Assembly (NCBI GenBank): GCA_964036665.1
Contig: OZ038529.1
Location: 8,664,501-8,728,500, forward strand
Length of the DNA: 64,000 nt
Reading direction: 5' to 3'
DNA from: Gordius sp. MW1
Lineage: Eukaryota > Nematomorpha > Gordioida > Gordea > Gordiidae
Below, piece after piece: positions 21,814 through 31,753 of the stretch (the stretch's first letter is position 1; each line of letters begins with the position of its first letter). The position numbers and the translations under genes were made by a program. The notes beneath the pieces are model-generated. The model made no database searches. It saw only the letters and a list, made by a program, of their open reading frames with translations, and was not told where the DNA came from.

Positions 21814-23034
21814 TCAATCGCTTTTTTTCACGGGTACCACTGGGCTGGCCCATCTTGAGAAATCGATTGGTTCAATCACCCCGTCCTTGACCCATTTATC
21901 CAGCTCTTCTTCTACTTCTTTCTTCCACGCCATCGGCACCCTTCGTGCGGGGATAAATACGGGATCTATGCCCTCTTTTAACGGTACTTCCACCGTTATT
22001 CCCTTGACTGCTTTCGGGAATTCGTTTAGCTGACCGCCCCATTGTTTCATCACGTGCTGGATCGCGGACCTGGTATCCTTCGGTCTTTCTACGTAATTGA
22101 CCGCGAACCGTTCCGCCGCAGCTCTAGAGTTCCAACGTATTTGACGCCAGATTTCGGGTTCAAATTCTTTTATCCAATCGATCCCGCACAGCGGCGGCCC
22201 CGCTACGTCTGCTATTAATAACGACAGCTGTTTCCTCGTGTTACCCATTCGGACATCGGCTTGTACCTTGGCTACGATCTTTATTTCCTCGTGGCCATAC
22301 GCGTACACTGTCGGGACGGGCTCCTTGTTGCGTGGGATCTCCTTCGCCCATCTTCGCGCCGGTATTATCGATACCGTGGCGCCGGTATCGAAGATGCATT
22401 GGAATAATTCGTTATTAATAAATATATCTATAGTTAACACATCTAAAGCATGTTTTAACCTGGGAATTCGGACCGGCCCAAGCCACGCTTCTCGTCCCGC
22501 CACTACGCTCCACGCTTCTTCGGACCCGTCTTGCAAAGTGCTTAGCCCCCCGTTTATCGTCTCGGCCGTTAACGCTAGCTCGCGTAGGCGGCCCCATTTG
22601 ATGTCATTTTCTGCCAACAGTCTCGCCTGTAAGTTTCTATCGCGCAATCCTATAATGAATTGGTCGACGATTCTGTTCTGCAATTCTTCGTTTCCGAAGT
22701 TGCAGCTGTTAGCTCCTGCCTTGAGTCTATTAGCATACGTGTCTATCGACTCTCCCTGGTTTTGTCGGACCTTTGAAAATTCATATCTCTTTGCCCTCGC
22801 GCATGAATTCCTTTGGAATAATTTTTTTAATCGATTTTTAGCTTCCTCGTATGTAATTCCTGTCAACTCTTGAGGTCTATAATCCTCTAGTATTAATTGG
22901 AATGCCTCCTCATCAAGGCTGGTTAATAATAGAGCTGCTTTTTGTTCATCTGTATCCGTCTTATTGCTCCTTAGGAACAGCTCGAATTGCGTTATAAAAG
23001 CGTCGATGTTAGCCGTTGTTTTATATTTCTGCAT
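21814..23034 (-). CDS. gag-pol: Gypsy Gag-protease and start of reverse transcriptase, ended by an internal stop
   Basis: 406 codons. Residues 1-160 resemble the retrotransposon Gag core (FELFLRSN, YEEAKNRLKKLF). The aspartic protease active site is FDTGATVSIIP at residues 215-225. The start of reverse transcriptase follows (VEVPLKEGIDPVFIPARR, SPVVPVKKSD). The frame then meets TGA at 21814-21816, where gypsy elements have a glycine codon. Translation continues in the same frame with conserved sequence. Between Gag and protease (about residues 160-200) no C-x2-C-x4-H-x4-C zinc knuckle is present. The leader between the LTR and this ATG is only 33 bp. Confidence 0.9.
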   Translation of the reverse strand: MQKYKTTANIDAFITQFELFLRSNKTDTDEQKAALLLTSLDEEAFQLILEDYRPQELTGITYEEAKNRLKKLFQRNSCARAKRYEFSKVRQNQGESIDTYANRLKAGANSCNFGNEELQNRIVDQFIIGLRDRNLQARLLAENDIKWGRLRELALTAETINGGLSTLQDGSEEAWSVVAGREAWLGPVRIPRLKHALDVLTIDIFINNELFQCIFDTGATVSIIPARRWAKEIPRNKEPVPTVYAYGHEEIKIVAKVQADVRMGNTRKQLSLLIADVAGPPLCGIDWIKEFEPEIWRQIRWNSRAAAERFAVNYVERPKDTRSAIQHVMKQWGGQLNEFPKAVKGITVEVPLKEGIDPVFIPARRVPMAWKKEVEEELDKWVKDGVIEPIDFSRWASPVVPVKKSD

Positions 23035-23050
23035 TACCGCGTAGGTTCCA

Positions 23051-23067
23051 CGACTCGCAGCGCCAAC
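23051..23067 (-). other. Primer binding site of the gypsy element
   Basis: Immediately inside the 5' LTR the - strand reads GTTGGCGCTGCGAGTCG. TGGCGC directly after the LTR is the usual form of a gypsy site complementary to a tRNA 3' end. The tRNA was not identified. Confidence 0.65.
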
Positions 23068-23249
23068 TGTTGAGATTGGGAATCTTTATTTACTAGAGAG
23101 AGGTTTCGAAGTGATACAAAAATAGAAAAGTGAGTAAAAACGTGTATATCCAAACTATAATACATACCAATTAACGATAATTAGATTGACAACACAACGG
23201 TAAACAACATATCCCCTGAGGCACTTCGCGCTCCAATTACCTCTCTACA
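23068..23249 (-). repeat. 5' LTR of the gypsy element
   Basis: 182 bp, same sequence as 19209-19390. On the - strand it precedes the primer site and Gag, so it is the 5' LTR and should carry the promoter. Confidence 0.95.
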
Positions 23250-23273
23250 AAATCTATCATTTTAGTGCCTTAC

Positions 23274-23447
23274 ATTATTATAAAGGGGATACCTGTTTAA
23301 ATTTATGTGCTCAAATCGGATCATTTCATTTATATTGTCTCCGATGAATTTCAAATTATCCCTCTTACATTTGGTATTCAATGGCACTTTATAAACTTTT
23401 CTCGATGATTGTCGTGGCACCGGTGTAATGATCTGAAACGTCGACAT
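23274..23447 (-). CDS. First coding exon of an unrecognised host gene
   Basis: 58 codons from ATG at 23447 (MSTFQIITPVPRQSS...) to NRYPLYNN, then a donor AAT|GTAAGG in phase 0. If unspliced, the frame ends three codons later. The codon mix is basic and non-repetitive, unlike nearby transposons. Upstream on the - strand are a CCAAT box (ATTGG at 23481) and a CACGTG box (23520-23525). The gypsy element sits only 20 bp after the donor. No family was recognised and later exons were not found, so this is a proposal. Confidence 0.5.
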
Positions 23448-23480
23448 TTAAAAAACGACGACGCTCAGTTGAACATTCCT

Positions 23481-23525
23481 ATTGGTTAATATGGCATAAT
23501 AACGAGTTATATGCTATATCACGTG
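23481..23525 (-). promoter_or_regulatory. Candidate promoter elements (CCAAT and E-box)
   Basis: ATTGG (CCAAT in reverse) lies 34 bp and CACGTG about 73 bp before the 23447 start codon. The flanking sequence is GC-richer than its surroundings. This fits a small proximal promoter, but both motifs are short. Confidence 0.4.
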
Positions 23526-23925
23526 ATCTTCCTAAAAGCTCAATAGGTTAGTTTTGGCACAAAAACATGTATTTTTTTTGAAGACACTAAAATGACGACA
23601 CAAGACTTTCAAAATATTTCAAATAATTACTATGCATAATTATCTAAATTATAAATTAAGTTTAGAGAATCACTAACAAACTATCATTTTAGCCATTTAA
23701 GTATATTAGCAAATCTTTTTTTTCACATGTATTTTATAAATTTAGGTTAAATCAAGAAAATTATAAATATCAGTTTAGTCAAGCTCAAGCATTTGTATTT
23801 TCATCTCTAGTTTTGTATAAAAATGCACATAATCATTTGAAGCTTATTAAAAAATCTTTTACTTTATTAGTCTAAGTTATAAACTTTACCTTAGTTTTAA
23901 GCTTATAGACAATAAAAATAATTAA
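23526..23925. other. AT-rich intergenic stretch
   Basis: No gene or repeat recognised between the candidate promoter and the minisatellite. Confidence 0.5.
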
Positions 23926-24520
23926 TAGGATAGGGTTATAAACATAGATTAGATATAATGATCATTAGCTCAAGCTCAATGTATTCAAGTACTAACTCAG
24001 CTATTCCTTAGGTTATTATTAATGTACCAAATACAAAATTGAGTTCATCAATTAGCCCTACCAAAATTACAATTAAAAGGATAGACTTATAAACATAGAT
24101 CAGATATAATGATCATTAATTAGCTCAAGCTCAACAGATATCCCTTAGGTTATTATAAATATACCAAATACAAAATTGAGTTCATCAATTAGCCCTACCA
24201 AAATTACAATTAAAAGGATAGGCTTATAAACATAGATCAGATATAATGATCATTAGCTCAAGCTCAGCAGATATCCCTTAGGTTATTATAAATGTACCAA
24301 ATACAATATTGAGTTCATCAATTAGCTTTACAATTAAAAGGATAGGCTTATAAACATAGATCAGATATAATGATCATTAGCTAATGTATTTAAATACTCA
24401 CTCAAATATCCCTTAGGTTATTAAATGTACCAAATACAATATTGACTATATAAATTATATCAGCCATTTAAAAGGAATTATAAACATAGATTAATGATTA
24501 TCAGCTCAAGCTCAAAAATA
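23926..24520 (+). repeat. Minisatellite, about 4.5 units of roughly 135 bp
   Basis: Units restart at about 23926, 24075, 24212, 24336 and 24470. Each has AAAAGGATAG-CTTATAAACATAGAT, AGATATAATGATCATTAG, AGCTCAAGCTCA, ATCCCTTAGGTTATTA and TACCAAATACAA-ATTGAG. Unit lengths vary from about 124 to 146 bp by internal deletions, and the end units are the most diverged. Confidence 0.85.
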
Positions 24521-24886
24521 CATATCAAAAGAAGTAAATGCAGAATGCTAAATATGAAAAATTTTATTACAAATATGATAATTAATCTTGTAAACCATGG
24601 TTGAATTATAATCAATATTTTTTGTGAATTTTATAGGTTAGTAACTAAAAACATCTGTTGATTGACGTTTGTCTTAGCCCATAGAAATTTAATTTCAAAT
24701 TTTAAGAAAAATTTTTGTTTAGCATGTCGATTTTTTGAGCGTCGTGGAAATGGATATTACACCGGCAATTGTTAAAATATAAATAAACATTGGCAACCTA
24801 GTTAACAGGTTAAACTTAGAGGAATAGCTTTCATTATTTAATAGGATTTTCAAGAATATACTTTTATATGAGCTTATATACGTTTA
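24521..24886. other. AT-rich stretch between minisatellite and Helitron end
   Basis: Nothing recognisable. Confidence 0.5.
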
Positions 24887-25096
24887 CTAGCTGACCCGGC
24901 AACCTTTGTTTTGCTATATACATTATTTCTAGAAAATACTAAAAGTGTATGTGTATGTGGTTATGATTAAAATAAGAATAGAACGTTGTGACAATGTTGA
25001 CCTATTAAATGACAATACACTAATCATCTATTAATTACTTTCTTAATACTTTATTAAATAATTTTTGTTACGTATATATACATCGCATTATGACGA

Positions 25097-26299
25097 TTAA
25101 AAAATCAATTCATCATCAATCTCTAAGTGCGATGTAGTATACAATATTTTGGTTAGTCCATCTTTAGCCAACACAAACAAACGGGATGGCTTACCCACGC
25201 GAGAACATGCCACGCATAGCTCTCCGTGGGAAAAGCATGATGTGCCCAAATCTAAGCCACAAATAGACATCGTTTGACCTTGAGCCTTATTAATTGTCAA
25301 ATGTCATTGCGAATGCCAATCTAATTGGAAATTGAATACGTTTGAATTCAATCGGCACATCTAGGGATTCGTGGCAGCAATACATTTTCACCTCGGAACT
25401 TGCCATTCAAAATGGTGACTTCGATAACATTTTCATACATTTTTTATTGATTTTGCCATTGTTCAGTCGTGGTGGGTTTAAATTACGAAGCAAAATTACC
25501 GGAGATCCAACCTTCAATTGTAACAGGTGCGGTGGCATGCCTGACAAATCCAATGAATTCAAAAACTCAATTGGATAATTTACAGCTTTGTTAGCATCGC
25601 AGACTGTATCGACAGATTTGAATGACACCAAGTCACCTGGCAACAACTGTTGTATCTTGGAATTTAAATTATTGACATCCACATTTTTTGCTGATAATAT
25701 TGCCCTTTCGGACATCCAGGCAAGATTTTTGTACTGTGTATATAGATCTGGAAATGTGTGGTCAATGAGAGCATTTTGGGAGTCGACGATTGTGCAAAAA
25801 TCCGACGGTAATTTTATGCATCCAGTATTTTCATACAAAGCAACTTTTCCATCACCAATATCTAACAGTTGTTTTGAGAATGTTTGAGCGGATGGATCTT
25901 TAAGCATATGAACGCGCATGTTTAATTTCAGTTCTAACTTTTCAACATTACACCACAGTGACGATGATTTTAAGCAAGTGTTAATCTCATCGGCGTACGT
26001 TGAACGTGGAATGACGGGAAGTGTTTGTCTGAAATCATCTGAAAGGAGTAACAGAGTGCCGCCAAATGGTTTGACATTGTTTTTTTATATCCTTCATTGT
26101 CCTGTCCAATGCCTCAAGGGAATGTTTGTGATAGTACATTACATTCTTCCCAGATTATAACTTTACAACGCTGGCCGTTTTCAAGATGGACAACTAAATG
26201 GATAACTGCTGTATCCCGTTCATGAATTGGGAAACCAAAGATCCGCCAAACAACTTCATTAGAGCTTATGTACCGGCCAATTTGGTAGTTAGTTATTTC
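25097..26299 (-). pseudogene. Helitron 1 Pif1-like helicase C-terminal part
   Basis: From upstream: NYQIGRYISSNE and VIHLVVHLENGQR, then IIWEECN (the Walker B region), GGTLLLLSDDFRQTLPVI with a frameshift, NMRVHMLKDP, AWMSERAILSAKN, DTVCDANKAVNYPIEFLNSL, GSPVILLRNL and finally MTINKAQGQT with GELCVACSRV (helicase motif VI). Several frame changes occur between 25919 and 26290, and the frame is also broken near 25300-25407. Confidence 0.88.
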
Positions 26300-27083
26300 T
26301 AGAGATGCACCGATACCACTATTTTATGCCGATACCGATACCAGCCGATACTTAAGATTTTTTTGCCGATACCGATACCATGCCGATACTTATAATAAAA
26401 AAAAATTTTATACTAAAAAATATATGCAAATTAAATATTATAAATTAAGTCACATCCAAATTTTGGTAGATCAGAATTTTGACGATAAAACAATTGTAAT
26501 TATAATTTATAATATTTAATTTATAATAATAAATTTTGTTATTAATTAATTCAAAAGTATTGTGATTAATAGATCAAAAAAGAAATTTAAATTTTATTAT
26601 GGTACACTTTATATTTTATTAACAACATAAATTTATTTTATAAAAAAGTAAATAATGTTAGTTTTTGCCCCCACGACTTATTTTAGCTTTGCATAATTCA
26701 CAGATTACAAATTTTTCATCTGCTGACACAACAAAATAACTCCATAGTGTATCTAAAGAATCCATCTAAGGCTTAATATATAATAATTTTTAAAATAAAA
26801 CAATATTTACTTAAAAGCGCAGTTATTCGGAACAGATGGTCAATGAGTTTATTATACTCCACATAGAAATATTTATAGCCAATCAAATGAAACAATTTTC
26901 AAAAAATTTAAAAAGTCCTCTATTTTTTAATGGTAGGAGATACTATAAATATTATTTTTTGAGTTTCATATTGAAAAAGGTATCGGCTTGGTAATTGCCG
27001 ATACTAGCAAAGTATCGGGCCGATTCTTTTGGCAAGGTATCGGCGCCGATACCATGCCGATACTTGGTATCGGTGCATCTCTA
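26300..27083. mobile_element. Non-autonomous hAT element with CCGATAC subterminal arrays
   Basis: 784 bp. Terminal inverted repeat TAGAGATGCACCGATACC at the left end, exactly complemented at the right end. Flanked by the perfect 8-bp duplication GTTATTTC (26292-26299 and 27084-27091), the hAT hallmark. CCGATAC is repeated in both orientations in about 100 bp at each end. The middle is AT-rich without a transposase. It interrupts Helitron 1 between NNNAEIT and NYQIGRY. Confidence 0.95.
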
Positions 27084-27091
27084 GTTATTTC

Positions 27092-27535
27092 AGCATTGTT
27101 ATTCAATAAAAGAGCATTCACATTGGTAATATCAATTCTAAATACAGCCACATCACTTCCTTTATTCATATAATTGCATATATATATGATGCTCATCACC
27201 GAACTGCCGAAATGATCATTGAATGTTTTGCACAACAGAGGTGAATATGGTACAAACCATTGATTGTCAATGTCAATGGCTGCGTTACTGATAGTTTTTG
27301 TAAATCGCCATTATCGGTACTTCTTTGACGATATACAAAAAATCCGTCGACATGTGTGACCGTATCATTGATGAAATCTTTAGGAAATCACTTTGTACAC
27401 TTTCCATCTAACATTCAAGGCGATGAACGATTCAAATATCCACATGGGCCATGAATCATGTTTGTAGTAACAATATTAAAAAATAATTGATCAGTAGACG
27501 GAATTGGAATTTCTGCAGAAATTAAACTATAGTGT
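27092..27535 (-). pseudogene. Helitron 1 middle part (after the Rep HUH motif)
   Basis: - strand frames read AEIPIPSTDQ, NIVTTNMIHGPCGY, GKCTK-FPKDF, THVDGFFVYRQRS, then LCKTFNDHFGSSVMSIIYIC and DVAVFRIDITNVNALLLNNN. This follows the HUH segment at 28700 and precedes the helicase, and includes the tyrosine region YICNYMNKG. In-frame stops are present (two between 27360 and 27440). Confidence 0.85.
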
Positions 27536-27539
27536 TTCG

Positions 27540-28655
27540 ATCTCGTCTCGTCTCGGTCTCGAAAACAAAATCTCGTCTCGTCTCGGGAGTAAGAAAATCT
27601 CGATCTCGTCTCGTCTCGGTCTAGAAAAATCTCGGTCTCGTCTCGTCTCGACGAGAATTCTCGTCTCGTCTCGACTTTTAAAAAAAAATATATTCGGAAT
27701 AAAAATTTCTCCTGTTTTATTAAAAATATAAATGTTCAAAAATCCAAATGGCAAATTTTATATTTTTCGAAAAACTTTAATACACAAACTTTTTAAAGAT
27801 TTAGCGGGACACGACATCTCATTGACAATATAAAGATATGAATTAACTCATGAAGATAACATTTTCTATAAAAAGTGCAGACTAAAAAAACTATAAATAA
27901 ATTTGAAATATAAAAAATTAAATTTTATTGTTCTAGCAAATTATAATATGTATTAAATTCAAAGTGTCTGTCAACTATAAATGGACTTCGAAAATTATAA
28001 GTTCGCTTAGAGTTGATTTAGTTGCATAATTGAGCAAAATGAGGGTCTTTATTAACCTTTGCTAATGCTTCAAAGTAGACCTTAACATATTTAAGGCAAA
28101 TGTTTAAGTCCATTAATATAACCATCATTAATTATAGCCCATAGTGTTTATTGCATGTTTACTATAGCGCTATAAACCACAAAGTGCGAGTGACATTTAA
28201 TGATGTTATTATTATTTACAGAATTGATAACTAGTTGCACAAAATTAAACGTTGTAAAAACAACAATAAAAGCAGCATTATTATAGAATTAAGAACATAA
28301 GGTTTAAACTTTAAATTAATGAGTACGTATTTAAATGTATGACAAAAATTAACCATACTTAGGTAAATGATTGCCAAATTTTAATTTTTTTGCAAAAATA
28401 TATAATATTAACTACACTTGGGATTTTTTTTAATATCAAATATATTCCATACATATTGATTTACACTTAATACCTTACATGTAAATTAAAATACACAATA
28501 ATTTACTAAAATCTAACGATCAATAAAAAGTCGAGATCTCGCCGAGAAAATCTCGTATCGTCTCGTCTCGAGCTCAAAATTCTCGTCTCGATCTCGACTC
28601 CATTTTTCAAATTCTCGTCTCGACCGAGATTTTTCTCGGTTTTTCCGCATCACTA
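27540..28655. mobile_element. Non-autonomous hAT-like element with GTCTCG arrays, copy B
   Basis: 1,116 bp, ends TAGTGTTTCGATCTCG and (reverse-complemented) TAGTGATGCGGAAAAACCG. The direct repeat ATTAAACTA flanks it (27531-27539 and 28656-28664); hAT elements normally duplicate 8 bp, so the exact edge is ambiguous by one base. Both ends carry dense TCTCGTCTCGGTC-type arrays. No transposase. It interrupts Helitron 1 between FVSLI and AEIPIP. Copies: 15493-18048 and a small relic at 29880. Confidence 0.88.
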
Positions 28656-29735
28656 ATTAAACTAACGAAGTCTTCTGGAGGTATTTTGTCGACGAACCAA
28701 AGCAAAATGTGAACATGAGGTAATCCTCGCTTTTGCCACTCAACCGAATACATCCAGCAACGTGCAGGGCCAAATATATGTAATTTTGTAATGTAATTAA
28801 TGAAAGACTTTAATTCTTGTTTAAACACCCGTGCCGTAATGTCATATGTATTGCATTTTGTCCTGGTAATAGCAACGATGTATTCTCCTGCCATTTTGGA
28901 TTACATGTAAACGTGATAAAAAAAACACGGTCGTCCGTATTCGCGTACGAAAGCCATAGCATCCTGTATGTACTCTTGCATGTGACGTGGACTACCTACG
29001 TACGATGATGGTAGAATAATAGAGTTACCAATTTCAGCAGTGTCGGCGTTGTTCGCAATAGCGTCTCCTAAGTGAATGTATTCTTCCGCACGTAGTTTCT
29101 GTTGGTTATATCTTAAGTATCGTAGACCTTCGCTCTCTATCTTCACATACATGTCCACCATGAATTGTTGGCAAAGCTCACGACAGCGTAGTATCACGTT
29201 GTCTTGACCGCGTCTTATCATCAAACGATATGCATGAAAATCATTCGAGCTAACCTTCTTGTTTGTTTCGGCTCCTGTATGTATTCCAATTAATTGAAAA
29301 TGAGTAATCATGTTTTTAATAATGAATAAAGTACCTGTTGGGGGATCTCGTTTTTTAATGTTTATGCAATATCCATCTTATCCTTTCCAAAAAATTATCG
29401 GATACTGGAGAGCGTCATATGGACGGTGGGTATCAGCAATGAACTGAAGATTGTTATCTCTTCTTCGAATCAAAATTTGGCGCGAAGCCGTACGGTGCCC
29501 AACCATGATTCCGGCAACGTCGTCAACTACAGGTGCATTGAATCTACAAATGTGCTCTCCAAATGGTGTTATTAGAATCGATGACAATAGCGTAATTGTC
29601 ATTTAGTAATTTGGGCATGTGTGATTTAAATAATTTTAACAATTCATTGTGCTCATTCAACAGAACTCCCAGTTCGCTGACGATGCGCCTGGCAAAAGGT
29701 GAATCGAGGTTGTTGTAGCCACAACGTGCATTCAC
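28656..29735 (-). pseudogene. Helitron 1 N-terminal region and Rep endonuclease
   Basis: - strand frames give FARRIVSELGVLLNEHN, RFNAPVVDDVAGIMVG, DTHRPYDALQYPIIF, then VSSNDFHAYRLMIRRG, QFMVDMYVKIESEGLRYLRY, YVGSPRHMQEYIQDAMAFVR and finally the Rep HUH motif KRGLPHVHILLW near 28700-28740. Frameshifts lie near 29340, 29560 and 28900. At the site where two other Helitrons in this window have a small intron (before VSS-DF-AYR) this copy is continuous. Confidence 0.9.
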
Positions 29736-29879
29736 GCGATTAGCGATTGCGCGTTCGGAGTCGTCACCACCCTTAAAGTAAATTTGTAAAAAAATTTAAG
29801 ATTCGTTTGGCATCGGCAGCAATGAACCCACTTTGTGAAAAACCTGGCCTTTTATTTTAAACGTTGAATTAAATACCAG

Positions 29880-29982
29880 ACGGAGATTTTTCTAGAACGA
29901 GACGAGATCGAGATTGTCATAATGGTGCCCAGGACGCCGAGGCAAGATTTTGCTCATGAGACCGAGACAAGATTGAAACACA
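29880..29982. mobile_element. Small relic of the GTCTCG hAT-like family
   Basis: About 100 bp with the family's end motifs on both sides: CGGAGATTTTTCTAG then GAACGAGACGAGATCGAG at the left, and GAGACCGAGACAAGATTGAA then ACAC at the right. Almost the whole interior of the element is missing. Confidence 0.6.
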
Positions 29983-29987
29983 ACAGT

Positions 29988-30279
29988 CAATAAGCATAAA
30001 ATCCTTTTTCCTAAACTCTTTTTTTGTTTAAATAGATTTTATTTTCCCTTAAAGCAAAAGTAGTAAATTCAAGGATGTGGCTTGTATAGGTTTGCTCGAA
30101 TCAATGTATACAAAAACGCCAAAAACAAGATGCGATAGCGATACGTTTGAAAAAGAATTTAATTTGCTTATATTGTTCAAAAATTTAGATCGTTTAACCC
30201 TACCCGATATTTAAAAAATTAATTAGTTTTTCCGGTTTTTAGGCATCCGTCCGACACTTTCTAAGATAACCCAATCAAA
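29988..30279. other. Region upstream of the 30280 gene
   Basis: AT-rich with no coding signal; presumed to include the promoter of the predicted gene starting at 30280. Confidence 0.35.
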
Positions 30280-31753
30280 ATGAGAGGTAAAATAACTCTG
30301 CGCAAAATGTAATATATGTAAAATGTAATATATAGGCCAGGGTTATATTTAGTTATTTTTTTGATAATATGTATTTATTTATAAAATAGATATATATTTT
30401 GATATAACTTATTTTGTTTTAATTGTACATATTACATGCGTATGAATATGCGTGAAAACCGGTCTCAAAAGTGTCGGACGCTTATACCCGAACCAGTTTT
30501 TCCGTCTTTGTATTATTACTTCTAATGTGGCGGCCTCCTCCACTTGATCAATATTTAGATGGAATTTTTAAACGTATTTAAAAAACCTAAAGTTTTATAA
30601 TATTTATAATTTTGCCAGCTGAAATATGTATTTTCTTTTTTCAGGAATATTTCATATTCACAAGGAAGTGTTTGATCATCAAGATATTGTTGAAAATGAG
30701 ATCAAGTTTATGGTAAGGGAATTTGAGGTGACATTAAATTTAGCTAAAATTTAAATTTTGTTTAGAGCAATCGAAATTATGATAAAATAGGTAACAATAT
30801 TCAACTTTGTGAAAATGTTTTGCACAGCAGCATTATTAACATCAATGAGGTGATTGTAGATTGTGATGAGCACCTTGAAAATCTCAACACTCAGGGTACA
30901 CATTTGGTTGCCATATATCAATTTTATGAAATAAGATAATTTTATTTATAAGACTTTATTTTAGTTTTCTAACCCAGTTTATTATATTGGTTGCCTTTAA
31001 CTAAACAACTCATTAATTTACTTAATACATATTAAATTATTTATTTTAATTATTTCTATATAGTTATTTCTATGTAGTGTATTTTATATATTAGCTTTGT
31101 TTAACTTAAAAATTTAGATTAATTTTTATAGCTATTTGTGTATAAATAATACAATTTTTTAAAAATATTTGGAACATATCAATATCTTTATTTTTACATA
31201 AAAACTTTGGAATTAAAGGTTTATTGCTAAAAAAACCTTAGCAGTTTTTGTTTGTTAAATTGTCTATGTTACCAAACATTGAAAAATATATATTTGATTA
31301 TGATGTTGAATAATGCTACATATCCATTGTTATTTCTTATTATATATGAGATATGAAATTTCAATGATCAAGGTAGGTTGAAAGAAAATAATGTATTTAA
31401 TTTTAAATGGAAACGTATTGATACCAGCAATTGCATAAAAATAAAACTTTTTATCTTATATTAATCCAGGAGGCAGATCTGATATTTTTATTTGTGAAAA
31501 GTTGTGTTTTACCAAATTGTTTCGATCTTTTTGCAACATTGTGATAAATGAAAGAATTTTTTTGAATGATCTTAATGTTGATTATACTATACAAATTACT
31601 TACAAACGCAGGCATGTACTAAAAAAACAAAATCCTGATTTACAACACGCTATTAGTATTAAAATTATTATTTGTCCTAACTGTATCACCTTTAAAGAAT
31701 GTATATTGCAATTAGAGCTCTGCAGAGTCATTTATAATCCTAAAATTATTTAA
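30280..31753 (+). CDS. Unrecognised four-exon host gene, 162 aa predicted
   Basis: Exons 30280-30286 (ATGAGAG|GTAAAA), 30645-30712 (TTTTCAG|GAATAT ... ATG|GTAAGG), 30766-30895 (TTTAG|AGC ... CAGG|GTACAC) and 31470-31753 (TCCAG|GAGG ... TAA). Phases 1, 0 and 1 match at each junction, and all four join into 163 codons with the stop. The first about 70 residues look helical (HKEVFDHQDIVENEIKFM, NNIQLCENVLHSS, DEHLENLN). The C-terminal exon encodes a mixed basic and hydrophobic domain with three C-rich spots (CEKLCFTKL, CPNCITF, ELCRV). I do not recognise the family. No transposon motif is present, and there are no stops within exons. Confidence 0.6.

Larger units (their letters stand above)
19209..23249 (-). 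mobile_element. Full-length Ty3/gypsy LTR retrotransposon
   Basis: The element is 4,041 bp, bounded by two 182-bp LTRs that appear identical on reading, each TG...CA, and flanked by the 5-bp target duplication AAATC (19204-19208 and 23250-23254). Domain order on the - strand is Gag, protease, reverse transcriptase, RNase H, integrase, the Ty3/gypsy order. There is no envelope frame. Identical LTRs indicate recent insertion. The pol frame carries one nonsense codon, and Gag has no visible zinc knuckle, so this copy may need help to move. Confidence 0.95.
24887..29870 (-). mobile_element. Helitron 1, interrupted by two hAT-like elements
   Basis: Coding runs on the - strand from the N-terminal region (about 29735) through Rep to the Pif1-like helicase, ending near 25097. 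The 3' end is proposed at CTAG (24887-24890), preceded on the - strand by GGTTGCCGGGTCAG, which resembles a Helitron 3' terminus with CTRR followed by host T. hAT-like elements at 26300-27083 and 27540-28655 interrupt it. Stops and frameshifts show it is dead. The 5' terminus was not located; 29870 is approximate. Confidence 0.8.

Noticed and set aside
22238..22873. 211-codon + strand frame opposite gypsy Gag-protease
   Set aside because: Antisense shadow of the retrotransposon frame. The - strand reading has clear Gag and protease motifs and the + strand reading has none.
27504..27754. Arg/Ser-rich frames on both strands
   Set aside because: Translation of the GTCTCG array at the end of a hAT-like element, not a protein gene.
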